Assembly (NCBI GenBank): GCA_037724045.1
Contig: JBBJOW010000005.1
Location: forward strand, 1 to 64,000
Reading direction: 5' to 3'
From: DATLGB01 sp037724045
GTDB taxonomy: Bacteria; Actinomycetota; Thermoleophilia; Solirubrobacterales; Solirubrobacteraceae
DNA: 64,000 nt
The position numbers were made by a program, and so were the translations under genes. Positions 1 to 7,591 of this stretch are shown one piece after another. Numbering within the stretch: the first letter of the stretch is position 1; every line of letters starts with the position of its first letter. The notes under the pieces were generated by a model. The model was given only the letters and a program-made list of their open reading frames with translations, searched no databases and was not told where the DNA came from.

Positions 1-1133
1 GTGCGCAGCGCGATCTTCGCCGCGCGCTCGCTCGGCAGCGCGAGCGCCTCGTCGTAGCCGTTGGTGTGCAGCGACTGGGTGCCGCCGCAGACGGCCGCGA
101 AGCCCTGCAGCGCGACGCGCACGACGTTGTTCTGCGGCTGCTGGGCGGTCAGCGTGACGCCGCCGGTCTGCGTATGAAAGCGCAGCTTGAGCGACTTCGG
201 GTCCTTCGCCCCGAAGCGGTCGCGCATGATGTGCGCCCACATCCGCCGCACGGCGCGGAACTTCGCGACCTCCTGGAAGACGTTGTTGTGGCCGTTGAAG
301 AAGAACGCCAGCCGCGGCGCGAACTCGTCGACCGACAGCCCCGCGTCGACCGCGGCCTGCACGTAGGCCATGCCGTTGGAGAGCGTGAAGGCGACCTCCT
401 GGACGGCCGAGCAGCCCTTCTCGCGGAAGTGGTAGCCCGAGATGGAGACGGTGTTCCACTTCGGGATGTGCTCCTGGCAGTACGCGAACAGGTCCGTCGT
501 CAGGCGCATCGAGGGACCCGGTGGGTAGATGTAGTTGCCGCGGGCGATGTACTCCTTGAGGATGTCGTTCTGCGTCGTGCCGCGGAGCTCTTTCGACGGC
601 ACGCCCTGTTCCTCGGCGACCAGCTCGTAGAGCAGCATCAGGCAGGCGGCGGGCGCGTTGATGGTCATCGACGTCGAGACCTCGTTGAGCGGGATGCCGT
701 CGAAGGCGGTCCGCATGTCGTCGATCGTGTCGATCGCGACGCCGGTGCGGCCCACCTCGCCGAGGCAGCGCGGATCGTCGGAGTCCAGGCCGAGCTGCGT
801 CGGCAGGTCGAAGGCCATGCTCAGGCCGGTCGACCCGTTCTTGAGCAGGTAGTGGTAGCGCTCGTTGGACTCCTTGGCGGAGGCGTAGCCCGCGTACTGG
901 CGCATCGTCCAGACCTGTTTGCGGTACATCTCGCGGTGCACACCGCGGGTGAACGGGAACTCGCCGGGGTCGCCGAGCTCGCCATCGGCCACGTCCTCGC
1001 TGGTGTAAAGCGCCTTGATCTCGATGCCGGAGTCGGTGAAGACCCGGGGGTCGTCAGGACCGACGATCGGCGCGATCGACGGGTCCTCCTCGTTGCTCAG
1101 CGCCTGCTGCTCGGGATCTGTGACATCCGCCAT
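1..1133 (-). CDS. mcmA: Methylmalonyl-CoA mutase, catalytic (large) subunit, N-terminal part
   Basis: Cobalamin-dependent mutase that interconverts methylmalonyl-CoA and succinyl-CoA; this is the substrate-binding TIM-barrel part. About 377 residues are visible and the gene runs off the left edge. Residues 70-90 carry the family block YRKQVWTMRQYAGYASAKES, followed by the TGLSMAFDLPTQLGLDSDD stretch and by NNVVRVALQGFAAVCGGTQS near the edge, all typical of acyl-CoA mutase large subunits. The B12-binding domain is not in view and may be a separate gene. The ATG at 1133-1131 has a TACGCT hexamer 6 nt upstream, so the mRNA is probably leaderless. Another short-chain acyl-CoA mutase cannot be excluded. 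Confidence 0.93.
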   Translation of the reverse strand, partial: MADVTDPEQQALSNEEDPSIAPIVGPDDPRVFTDSGIEIKALYTSEDVADGELGDPGEFPFTRGVHREMYRKQVWTMRQYAGYASAKESNERYHYLLKNGSTGLSMAFDLPTQLGLDSDDPRCLGEVGRTGVAIDTIDDMRTAFDGIPLNEVSTSMTINAPAACLMLLYELVAEEQGVPSKELRGTTQNDILKEYIARGNYIYPPGPSMRLTTDLFAYCQEHIPKWNTVSISGYHFREKGCSAVQEVAFTLSNGMAYVQAAVDAGLSVDEFAPRLAFFFNGHNNVFQEVAKFRAVRRMWAHIMRDRFGAKDPKSLKLRFHTQTGGVTLTAQQPQNNVVRVALQGFAAVCGGTQSLHTNGYDEALALPSERAAKIALR

Positions 1134-1139
1134 GCGCCA

Positions 1140-1149
1140 AGCGTATCTT
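1140..1149. promoter_or_regulatory. Overlapping divergent -10 boxes between mcmA and the selA operon
   Basis: On the minus strand TACGCT (1145-1140) lies 6 nt before the mcmA ATG. On the plus strand TATCTT (1144-1149) lies 7 nt before the ATG at 1157, and GTGACA (1120-1125) sits 18 nt upstream of it as a plausible -35. The whole intergenic gap is 23 bp, so both transcripts would start at or next to the start codon. Function is inferred from position and resemblance to a sigma-70-type -10 box. Confidence 0.5.
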
Positions 1150-1156
1150 CAGCACT

Positions 1157-1324
1157 ATGCGCGTACTCCTTGTCGCCGCTGCCCGGCTGTCCGCCAACGA
1201 GGGGTCGGAGCAGTCCCGGCGCTACATGAGGTCAGGCGAACCGTGGGTCATCCGCGGGAACGACCGGTACTCGATCTCCGACGGGCAGTACCGCATCGTG
1301 ACGAGCCGCGCGCGCCCGCTGTGA
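1157..1324 (+). CDS. 55-aa conserved-looking small ORF coupled to selA
   Basis: Encodes 55 residues, beginning MRVLLVAAARLSANEGSEQS and ending IVTSRARPL. No family is recognised. Coding is supported by strong G/C bias at third codon positions (about 49 of 54 codons), by a TATCTT -10 with GTGACA -35 upstream, and by the GTGA overlap of its stop (1322-1324) with the selA start (1321-1323). It would be translated from a leaderless mRNA and hand ribosomes on to selA. No signal peptide, Cys pair or DNA-binding motif is visible. It could be a real small protein or only a coupling leader. Confidence 0.55.
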   Translation: MRVLLVAAARLSANEGSEQSRRYMRSGEPWVIRGNDRYSISDGQYRIVTSRARPL

Positions 1325-2583
1325 GCCTGCGCGACCTGCCGTCGGTGGACGCGCTGGCGGCGGAGCTCGACGCGCCGCACGGCGCCGCGGTGGCGGCGGC
1401 GCGTGCGGTGATCGCGCAGCGGCGGGACGAGCTGCGCGAAGGCGTCGAGGGCGACGCGGACCTCGTCGCGCGGGCGCGCGAGGTGCTCGCGCCGTCGCTG
1501 CGGCGCGTGCTCAACGCCACGGGGGTGGTGCTGCACACGGGGCTCGGGAGGGCGCCGCTGTCGGCCTCGGCGCGCGCGGCGGTCAACCAGGCCGCCGAGG
1601 GCTACGCGAACCTCGAGTACGACCTCGCGACTGGCGCGCGCGGATCGCGCCACGACCACGTCGCCCCGCTGCTGCGCGAGCTGACGGGGGCGCGGGACGG
1701 CATGGCCGTCAACAACTGCGCCGGCGCGGTCCTGCTCGCGGCGGCGGCACTTGCCGGTGCCGATAGAGAGATCATCGTCGCGCGCGGCGAGCTCGTCGAG
1801 ATCGGCGGCGGCTTCCGCATACCCGACGTGGTCGCGCAGGCCGGTGCCGTGCTGGTCGAGGTCGGGACCACCAACCGCACTCGCCTCGCCGACTACGCCG
1901 ACGCAATCACCGACCGCACCGGCGCGATCCTGCGCGTGCACCCGTCCAACTTCCGCCAGCTCGGCTTCGTGGAGGGCGTGCAGACCGGTGCGCTCGCCCG
2001 GCTCGGCGTGCCGGTGATCGACGACGTCGGGTCGGGTGCGCTGCGTCCCATCGGCGACGAGCCGACGGTGCAGGGCAGCGTGGCGGCCGGCGCCGCGCTG
2101 ACCTGCTTCTCCGGCGACAAGCTGCTCGGCGGCCCGCAGGCCGGCCTGCTCGTCGGCACGGCGGACGCCGTCGCGCGAGCCCGCGCACATCCGCTGGCGC
2201 GCGCCCTGCGCATCGACAAGCTGTCGCTGGCTGCGCTGGAGGCAACCCTGCGTGACCCAGACGGCACGCCGGTCGCGCGCATGCTCGCCGAGGACTCCGC
2301 CGGCAAGGCGCGGCGCCTGGCCGCGGACATCGGCACCGTGATCCCCGGCGTCGGCCGGGTCGGGGGCGGCACGCTGCCGCTGCACGACCTGACCGGCCCC
2401 GTCGTCGCCGTCGAGCACCCGGACCCCGACGCGCTCGCCGCGCGACTGCGTGCCGGTGACCCGCCGCTCGTCGGTCGCATCGAGAACGGCCGCCTCCTGC
2501 TCGACCCGCGCACCCTCGCCGAGGCGGAGGTCGAGGAGGCCCGTCAGGCCGTCCTGCGCGGCTGCGCGAGCCCGGACTCGTAG
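1321..2583 (+). CDS. selA: L-seryl-tRNA(Sec) selenium transferase
   Basis: PLP enzyme that converts Ser-tRNA(Sec) to selenocysteinyl-tRNA(Sec) with selenophosphate. The product has 420 residues, slightly shorter than the usual 450-470. The PLP lysine is K267 in CFSGDKLLGGPQAGLLVG, matching the family's Schiff-base lysine. N-terminal blocks VLNATGVVLHTGLGRAPLS and ANLEYDLATGARGSRHDH are also SelA hallmarks. The GTG start at 1321 overlaps the upstream 55-aa ORF by four bases and was chosen over longer in-frame extensions because of that coupling. selB follows after a 185-bp repeat. selD and the tRNA(Sec) gene are not in the window. Confidence 0.95.
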   Translation: MSLRDLPSVDALAAELDAPHGAAVAAARAVIAQRRDELREGVEGDADLVARAREVLAPSLRRVLNATGVVLHTGLGRAPLSASARAAVNQAAEGYANLEYDLATGARGSRHDHVAPLLRELTGARDGMAVNNCAGAVLLAAAALAGADREIIVARGELVEIGGGFRIPDVVAQAGAVLVEVGTTNRTRLADYADAITDRTGAILRVHPSNFRQLGFVEGVQTGALARLGVPVIDDVGSGALRPIGDEPTVQGSVAAGAALTCFSGDKLLGGPQAGLLVGTADAVARARAHPLARALRIDKLSLAALEATLRDPDGTPVARMLAEDSAGKARRLAADIGTVIPGVGRVGGGTLPLHDLTGPVVAVEHPDPDALAARLRAGDPPLVGRIENGRLLLDPRTLAEAEVEEARQAVLRGCASPDS

Positions 2584-2764
2584 TGGCCCGTCTCATAACT
2601 CCACACCCGAAATGCCGGGCGCCGATCACCGCCTGGCTGTGTCCTCGCTCGGGGCAATGGCTCCGCCATTGCGCCCTCCCTGCGTCCTGGCCAGCCGGCG
2701 CCGGTCCAACCTCGCTTCGCTCGGAAGCGGCATTTCCGGCGCGGAATCACGAGACGGACCACTA
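2581..2764 (+). repeat. Long palindromic interspersed element, copy A (between selA and selB)
   Basis: A 184-bp inverted-repeat element fills the selA-selB gap. Its ends are TAGTGGCCCGTCTC (2581-2594) and GAGACGGACCACTA (2751-2764), complementary apart from one base. Pairing continues inward around GAAATGCCG and CGGCATTTCC, with a central hairpin GCAATGGCTCCGCCATTGC and a second stem using GGCTG and CAGCC. It begins on the selA stop codon and ends 4 bp before the selB ATG. A divergent relative lies at 7426-7591. It resembles a REP/MITE-type element, though in the transcript it would be a large cruciform RNA. Confidence 0.7.
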
Positions 2765-2768
2765 GGCG

Positions 2769-4163
2769 ATGACGCCCGGGCTCCCGCCCCTGCAGCCGCT
2801 GACGGTCGGGACCGCCGGGCACATCGACCACGGCAAGACGGCGCTGGTGCGCGCGCTGACCGGCACCGACACCGACCGGCTCCCGGAGGAACGCGCCCGT
2901 GGCATCTCCATCGCGCTCGGGTACGCGCGCCTCGAACTGCCCTCGGGGCGCGTCCTCTCGGTGGTCGACGTCCCGGGCCATGAGCGCTTCGTGCGCACCA
3001 TGGTCGCCGGGGCGACCGGCATCGACCTGTTCCTGCTCGCCGTGGCCGCCGACGACGGCGTGATGCCCCAGACCCGCGAGCACCTCGCCGTCCTGCGCGC
3101 CCTGCGCGTGGACGTCGGCGTCGTCGCCGTCACGAAGTCCGATCTCGGTCCGCTCCCACCGCTCGAGCTCCCGGGCGAGACGGTGACGGTGAGCGCGCGC
3201 ACCGGGGAGGGCATGGACGCGCTGCGGGCGGCGCTCGACCGCGCCGCCGACCGGGTGGTCGTGCGCCGCGAGGACGACGGCCCGCTCGTCCTGCACGTCG
3301 ACCGCGTCTTCACCGTGCGCGGGGCCGGGACGGTGGTCACCGGGACGCTGTGGTCGGGCCGGGCGCAGCGCGGCATGTCGGTGACACTCGAGCCCTCGGG
3401 CCGCAGCGCGCGCGTGCGCGGTGTGCAGGTCCACGATGCGGACGTCGAGACGGCGCAGGCCGGGCAGCGGGTTGCGCTCAACCTCGCCGGCGTCGATCGT
3501 GACGCGGTCACGCGCGGTGACGTCATCGTGGCCGGGACCACTGCGCCGCAGGCGCGGCACGTGGTGGAAGCCGAACTGGACTGCGACCCGCCGCCGCGCG
3601 TGATGGTGCACCACGGCACCCGCGAGACCGCGGCGCGCGCGGTACGGCGCAAGGGCCGGTGGTCGCTTCGCTGCGAGGCTCCACTCGTGGTCGTCTCGGG
3701 CGACCGCCTCGTCATCCGCTCCATCGCGCCGCCGGACACGCTCGGCGGCGGCGTCGTCCTCGCGCCGGTCGCGCGCCCGGCACCGGAGCGGGAGGTCCCG
3801 GTCGACCGGGCCGCGCCCCCCGCGACGTGGGACGCGGCAACGGAGGCGGCCCTGCGCACGCGCGAGCCGCCGGCGGGCCTCGACCCGGCCGACCTGGCGG
3901 CGCTGCGGGCCGCCGGCCGGGCGGTCCGCGTCGGTCCGGAACTGCACTTCCACGTCGACGTCCTCGACGAGATCCGCGAGGAGGTCGTCGCGATGCTCGA
4001 GGCGGCGGGACCGCTCTCGCTCGCGGAGGTCCGTGACCAGCTCGGCACCTCGCGGCGCTACGCGCAGGCGCTGCTCGAGCACTTCGACGGCGAGGGGCTG
4101 ACCCTGCGCCGCGGGGACGCGCGGGTCCTCAGGCGCCGGCGCCGGCGGCCCGGGGCGCCGTAG
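2769..4163 (+). CDS. selB: Selenocysteine-specific elongation factor SelB (short form)
   Basis: GTPase that delivers Sec-tRNA(Sec) to the ribosome at UGA codons. G1 is GHIDHGKT (17-24), the switch-I region contains RGISI (44-48), G3 is DVPGHE (67-72), and G4 is TKSD. Beta-barrel domains follow, with the HVDRVFTVRGAGTVVTGTL block of domain II. Only one C-terminal winged helix can be seen (about residues 400-455), ending in the family motif TSRRYAQALLEHFDGEGLT. At 464 residues it is much shorter than SelB proteins with four winged helices (about 600), so some SECIS-binding modules seem absent. Its 3' end overlaps the convergent ferritin gene by 35 bp. Confidence 0.93.
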   Translation: MTPGLPPLQPLTVGTAGHIDHGKTALVRALTGTDTDRLPEERARGISIALGYARLELPSGRVLSVVDVPGHERFVRTMVAGATGIDLFLLAVAADDGVMPQTREHLAVLRALRVDVGVVAVTKSDLGPLPPLELPGETVTVSARTGEGMDALRAALDRAADRVVVRREDDGPLVLHVDRVFTVRGAGTVVTGTLWSGRAQRGMSVTLEPSGRSARVRGVQVHDADVETAQAGQRVALNLAGVDRDAVTRGDVIVAGTTAPQARHVVEAELDCDPPPRVMVHHGTRETAARAVRRKGRWSLRCEAPLVVVSGDRLVIRSIAPPDTLGGGVVLAPVARPAPEREVPVDRAAPPATWDAATEAALRTREPPAGLDPADLAALRAAGRAVRVGPELHFHVDVLDEIREEVVAMLEAAGPLSLAEVRDQLGTSRRYAQALLEHFDGEGLTLRRGDARVLRRRRRRPGAP

Positions 4164-4659
4164 CGTCCTCGCCCTCGCCCGACTGCTCGCGGGCGATGTA
4201 GTCCTCGATGTCGTGCACGTCCTGGCGGGAGCGCTCGGCCACGCGCAGCAGGTCGCTCATGGTCGCGATCTCCTCGACCTGCTCCTTGATGAACCACTGC
4301 ATGAACTGCTCGCTGGAGAAGTCGTTCTCGGCGCGGGCGACGCCGGCCAGCGCGTTGATCTGCTCCGAGACGCGCTTCTCCTGCGCGAGGGCAAGCGCGA
4401 TCGGGGCGATGACGTCCGCGAAGGTGACCTCCGGGGCGGCGACGCCGGGAATGCGGACCTGCTCGTCGGTGTCGAGCAGGTACTGGACCATCATCATCGC
4501 GTGGTCGCGCTCCTCCATCGCCTGGCGGTAGAAGAAGCCGGCGAGCTGGGGCAGGGCGTCGTCGTCGTAGTAGACCGCGCACGCCACGTACTGCTGGCTG
4601 GCGGCGAACTCGTTGCCGATCTGCTCGTTGAGCTTGGCGACAAAGGCGTCCGCGGGCAT
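4129..4659 (-). CDS. Ferritin
   Basis: Cytoplasmic iron-storage protein of 176 residues with a four-helix ferritin core. Ferroxidase ligands expected in non-haem ferritins are visible: E17 in NEFAASQQY and E50/H53 in MEERDHA, plus a later Glu-rich helix around EQFMQWFIKEQVEE. This fits prokaryotic Ftn rather than bacterioferritin, because the haem-binding Met pattern is not obvious. The last 20 residues (GEGEDATAPRAAGAGA) are a disordered tail that overlaps selB on the other strand. The start is ATG 4659 with TAGGGT 6 nt upstream, suggesting a leaderless mRNA from a promoter shared with the next gene. Confidence 0.93.
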   Translation of the reverse strand: MPADAFVAKLNEQIGNEFAASQQYVACAVYYDDDALPQLAGFFYRQAMEERDHAMMMVQYLLDTDEQVRIPGVAAPEVTFADVIAPIALALAQEKRVSEQINALAGVARAENDFSSEQFMQWFIKEQVEEIATMSDLLRVAERSRQDVHDIEDYIAREQSGEGEDATAPRAAGAGA

Positions 4660-4665
4660 TCGGGC

Positions 4666-4675
4666 ACCCTAACAT
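4666..4675. promoter_or_regulatory. Shared 25-bp divergent promoter between ferritin and Cys-rich protein
   Basis: The intergenic gap is only 25 bp. On the minus strand TAGGGT (4671-4666) is 6 nt from the ferritin ATG. On the plus strand TAACAT (4670-4675) is 9 nt from ATG 4685. The two hexamers overlap by two bases, so both mRNAs would be leaderless and polymerase could serve only one direction at a time. This rests on sequence resemblance and position alone. Confidence 0.5.
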
Positions 4676-4684
4676 GATCGTCCC

Positions 4685-4864
4685 ATGGCGACGACACGAG
4701 TCAAGGCCAAGAAGAAGTGCTGCAAGGACCGCCCGCGCTGCAAGAAGTGCCCGGTGACCTGCAAGCGCCTGGAGGCCGCGGGCAAGGCGACGCGCGAGTC
4801 CAAGCGCGTCTACGTCCTCGTCGACGTCACCAAGCAGGACTTCCGCGCCGCACGCGCCCGCTGA
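4685..4864 (+). CDS. Small basic Cys-rich protein
   Basis: Fifty-nine residues, strongly basic, with five cysteines packed as CCKDRPRCKKCPVTC near positions 12-26, followed by a helical/beta tail KRVYVLVDVTKQDFRAARAR. The Cys spacing could bind a metal ion or make it redox-active. Small proteins of this kind are common in actinobacteria, but I do not recognise a characterised function. The ORF is supported by codon bias and by a TAACAT hexamer 9 nt before the ATG. The divergent ferritin neighbour hints at metal homeostasis, but this is only context. Confidence 0.75.
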   Translation: MATTRVKAKKKCCKDRPRCKKCPVTCKRLEAAGKATRESKRVYVLVDVTKQDFRAARAR

Positions 4865-4904
4865 GGCGTCGCGCTGCCTGCTGGCGCGTTAGCCTTCACG
4901 GGCG

Positions 4905-5852
4905 ATGCCTACCTGCCTTGTAACCGGTGGCGCGGGGTTCCTCGGCTCGCATCTGAGCGACGAGCTGCTGCGCCGCGGACACCGCGTGATCTGCGTGGAC
5001 AACCTGGAAACGGGTTCGCTCGCCAACATCGAGCACATCCGCTCGCCTGATTACGAGTTCCGCAACGTCGACATCATCTCGCCGTATGAGGTCGAGGAGC
5101 CGATCGACTTCGTCTATCACCTGGCGTCGCCGGCGTCGCCGATCGACTATCTGCGGTTGCCGTTGCACACGATGAAGGTCGGGTCCTACGGGACTCATCA
5201 CACGCTCGGGCTGGCCAAGAAGCACCGGGCGCGCTTCTTGATCGCGTCCACGAGCGAGGTGTACGGCGATCCGAAGATCCATCCGCAGCCCGAGTCCTAT
5301 TGGGGGCACGTGAACCCGATCGGTCCGCGCGGCGTCTACGACGAGGCCAAGCGTTACGCGGAGGCCTTGACGATGGCCTATCACCGCCAGCAGGGCCTGG
5401 ACACCGCGATCGTGCGGATATTCAACACGTTTGGTCCTCGGATGAGACCGCATGACGGTCGCGCGATCCCGACGTTCTTGCGTCAGGCGCTGCTCGACCG
5501 GCCGATCACGGTGTTCGGCGACGGCAGCCAGACCCGGTCGTTCTGTTACGTGTCAGATCTGGTGGACGGCATCATCCGGCTGCAGGAGTCCGGGCATCAT
5601 CTGCCGACCAACATCGGCAATCCGAACGAGTTCACGCTGCTCGAGCTGGCCAACACCGTCGTCGAGGTGACCGGCAGCCGCTCGGAGATCGTCTTCGAGG
5701 CGCTGCCGACCGACGATCCTCAGGTCCGCCAGCCCGACATCTCCAAAGCCCGGGAACTGCTCGGCTGGGAGCCGACCGTCGCGCTGCGGGAAGGACTCCA
5801 GCGCACCATCGACGAAGCGGGCACGGAGACCCTCGTCGGCGCCCTCTCGTGA
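4905..5852 (+). CDS. uxs: UDP-glucuronate decarboxylase (UDP-xylose synthase)
   Basis: Extended short-chain dehydrogenase that oxidises and decarboxylates UDP-glucuronate to UDP-xylose in the cytoplasm, supplying a pentose donor for the polysaccharide genes downstream. The 315-residue protein starts with the NAD motif TGGAGFLGS (7-15). The catalytic YxxxK is Y145/K149 in GVYDEAKR, and the preceding PESYWGHVNPIGPR block is diagnostic of the UXS subgroup rather than GalE or RmlB. The start is ATG 4905 with TAGCCT (4890-4895) 9 nt upstream. It has its own promoter-like site and is followed 49 bp later by the sugar transferase gene. Confidence 0.93.
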   Translation: MPTCLVTGGAGFLGSHLSDELLRRGHRVICVDNLETGSLANIEHIRSPDYEFRNVDIISPYEVEEPIDFVYHLASPASPIDYLRLPLHTMKVGSYGTHHTLGLAKKHRARFLIASTSEVYGDPKIHPQPESYWGHVNPIGPRGVYDEAKRYAEALTMAYHRQQGLDTAIVRIFNTFGPRMRPHDGRAIPTFLRQALLDRPITVFGDGSQTRSFCYVSDLVDGIIRLQESGHHLPTNIGNPNEFTLLELANTVVEVTGSRSEIVFEALPTDDPQVRQPDISKARELLGWEPTVALREGLQRTIDEAGTETLVGALS

Positions 5853-5901
5853 TCCAAAGGCGGTACTTCGCGGCCGGCGCCGCGTTTAGACATAGCGAAC
5901 C

Positions 5902-7425
5902 GTGAGAGAGCAGACCTCGACCACTGAACGTCCGGCGGAGCATCGCTCCGGGCCCGTCTTCCTACCGACGCAGGACGTGCGCCGGCGGCGACCCCCTGCG
6001 CTCTCGTTCCTGCTGCGGTTGGAGACCATGCGGCGTGGGCTGCGGGTCTGCAGCCTGCTGCTCATCGACTTCGTCGCGCTGCTGCTGGCGATCTTCACCG
6101 CGCTGCTCGTCAAGCAAGGCATCAAGACCGGGTCGTGGGCGAACGAGCCCGCCAACGCGACCACCCAGGAGTACCTCTCCTTCGCCTTCCTGCTCGTGGT
6201 GCTGTTGTTCGCCAAGGAGCGGCTCTACGCGGACAGGCCGCAGCGGCCGGGGTTGCCGAAGATCGTCACCGCGCTCTTCCAGGCGACCCTCGTCGCTTTC
6301 GTCTACGCCCTGATCGCGACGGATCGTGAGCAGTTCTCGAGCTATTACATCTTCTACGGGTCGTTCTTCTTCGGGGTGGTGTACGTCGGCACGTTCCGCT
6401 ACGCCTACCAGCGGCTGACGGGCTGGCTGCTGCGTAAGGCGGGCTACCGGCGGCGGGCGGTCCTCGTGGGCACGGGGGGGCACATCGAGGCGGTCGCGCA
6501 CGCGCTCGCCGACGAGGTCAACGTCCCGGTCCAGATGCTCGGCTTCATTGCGCTGACGCCGCGGCCCGACAACGGGCTGCGCTCGCTGGGCCGCATCGAG
6601 GAGCTGCCGCGGGTGCTCGACGAGCATCAGGTCCAGGAGGTCATCATCGCCGACTCCGACTTCCCGGAGGACCTGTGCGTCGAGCTCGTCGACGAGTGCC
6701 ACCGGCGCGGGGTCCGCGTGCGCATCGCCCCGTCGACGATGGACATCCTCGTCGGCCGCAAGACCGAGTTCGTCCCCGGTGGGACCGTCCCGCTCTTCGA
6801 GTTGCGCTCACCGGTCTTCGAGGGCTTCGACTACGTCGTCAAGCGCGCGTTCGACTTCATCGGGGCGTGCCTGCTGCTGCTGGTGCTGAGCCCGCTCATG
6901 GCGGCGATCGCGCTGTCGGTGTCCATGTCCTCGCGCGGCGGCGTGCTCTACCGGTCGGTGCGGCCCGGTATCGGCGGCAAGTCGTTCAGCTGCTTCAAGT
7001 TCCGCACGATGCTGTCCGACGCCGACCAGATGCAGGCCGACCTCGAGTCCGTCAACGAGGCCAGCGGCGCGCTGTTCAAGATCCGCCGCGACCCGCGCAT
7101 GACGCGTGTCGGACGGCTGCTGCGCCGCTACTCGCTCGACGAGCTGCCGCAGCTGTTCAACGTGGTGCTCGGCCAGATGTCGCTCGTCGGCCCGCGCCCG
7201 CTGCCAGTGCGCGACTTCGAGCGCCTCGACGAGTGGCACAAGAAGCGCTACCTGGTCCTGCCCGGCATCACCGGCCTGTGGCAGGTCTCGGGCCGCTCGG
7301 ACCTCGACTTCGACGACCTCGTGCGACTGGACTTCCTCTATCTCGAGCGCTGGTCGGTGGGGCTTGACCTCTCCATCCTGCTGAAGACCATTCCCGCCGT
7401 GCTGCAGCGGCGTGGCGCGTACTAG
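5902..7425 (+). CDS. Polyprenyl-phosphate sugar-1-phosphate transferase (WbaP/WcaJ/ExoY type)
   Basis: Initiating membrane enzyme that would transfer a sugar phosphate from a nucleotide sugar to undecaprenyl phosphate. Of its 507 residues, 45-165 contain about four hydrophobic helices. The middle has a CoA-binding-like Rossmann region (RRRAVLVGTGGHIEAVA). Residues from about 313 form the catalytic domain: KRAFDFIGACLLLLVLSPLM, then KFRTM, RVGRLLRRYSLDELPQLFNV, and SLVGPRPLP, ending in LPGITGLWQVSGRSDLDF. The GTG start at 5902 has TAGACAT 8 nt upstream. A palindromic repeat starts at its stop codon. Sugar specificity (glucose, galactose or other) cannot be told. Confidence 0.93.
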   Translation: MREQTSTTERPAEHRSGPVFLPTQDVRRRRPPALSFLLRLETMRRGLRVCSLLLIDFVALLLAIFTALLVKQGIKTGSWANEPANATTQEYLSFAFLLVVLLFAKERLYADRPQRPGLPKIVTALFQATLVAFVYALIATDREQFSSYYIFYGSFFFGVVYVGTFRYAYQRLTGWLLRKAGYRRRAVLVGTGGHIEAVAHALADEVNVPVQMLGFIALTPRPDNGLRSLGRIEELPRVLDEHQVQEVIIADSDFPEDLCVELVDECHRRGVRVRIAPSTMDILVGRKTEFVPGGTVPLFELRSPVFEGFDYVVKRAFDFIGACLLLLVLSPLMAAIALSVSMSSRGGVLYRSVRPGIGGKSFSCFKFRTMLSDADQMQADLESVNEASGALFKIRRDPRMTRVGRLLRRYSLDELPQLFNVVLGQMSLVGPRPLPVRDFERLDEWHKKRYLVLPGITGLWQVSGRSDLDFDDLVRLDFLYLERWSVGLDLSILLKTIPAVLQRRGAY

Positions 7426-7591
7426 TAGTGGCCCCGTCCGCGAGTCCGACGCGCAATCCGCGGCCGTCTCGCCGCCCGTGGCGGCGTCCTCGGACACTTA
7501 CGTGCCTGCGGCACGCCGCGCGTCCTGCGTCCTAGCCACGAACGACGATCCGGGCGCCGATTGCCCGCCGGACCCGCAAACGGAACCACCA
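7426..7591 (+). repeat. Long palindromic interspersed element, copy B
   Basis: A relative of the element at 2581-2764. It also starts TAGTGGCCC directly after a stop codon and ends in a CCACCA/CCACTA-type end. Inner arms GTCCGACGCGCAATC (7444-7458) and GATTGCCCGCCGGAC (7559-7573) are nearly complementary. A central hairpin GTGCC-TGC-GGCAC replaces the corresponding stem of copy A, and TCCTGCGTCCT followed by GGCC or AGCC is shared. The right arm contains the TTG start of the next gene, so the repeat supplies part of that coding sequence. Confidence 0.6.

Noticed and set aside
66..1229. A 387-codon plus-strand ORF over the mutase gene
   Set aside because: It is antisense to methylmalonyl-CoA mutase, rich in Arg, Val and Ala as expected for a GC-rich shadow frame, and matches no family.
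2584..2768. A tRNA(Sec) gene between selA and selB
   Set aside because: The region folds strongly, but there is no UCA anticodon arm, no T-loop of the GGTTCGATTCC type and no acceptor end. A related copy lies at 7.4 kb away from Sec genes.
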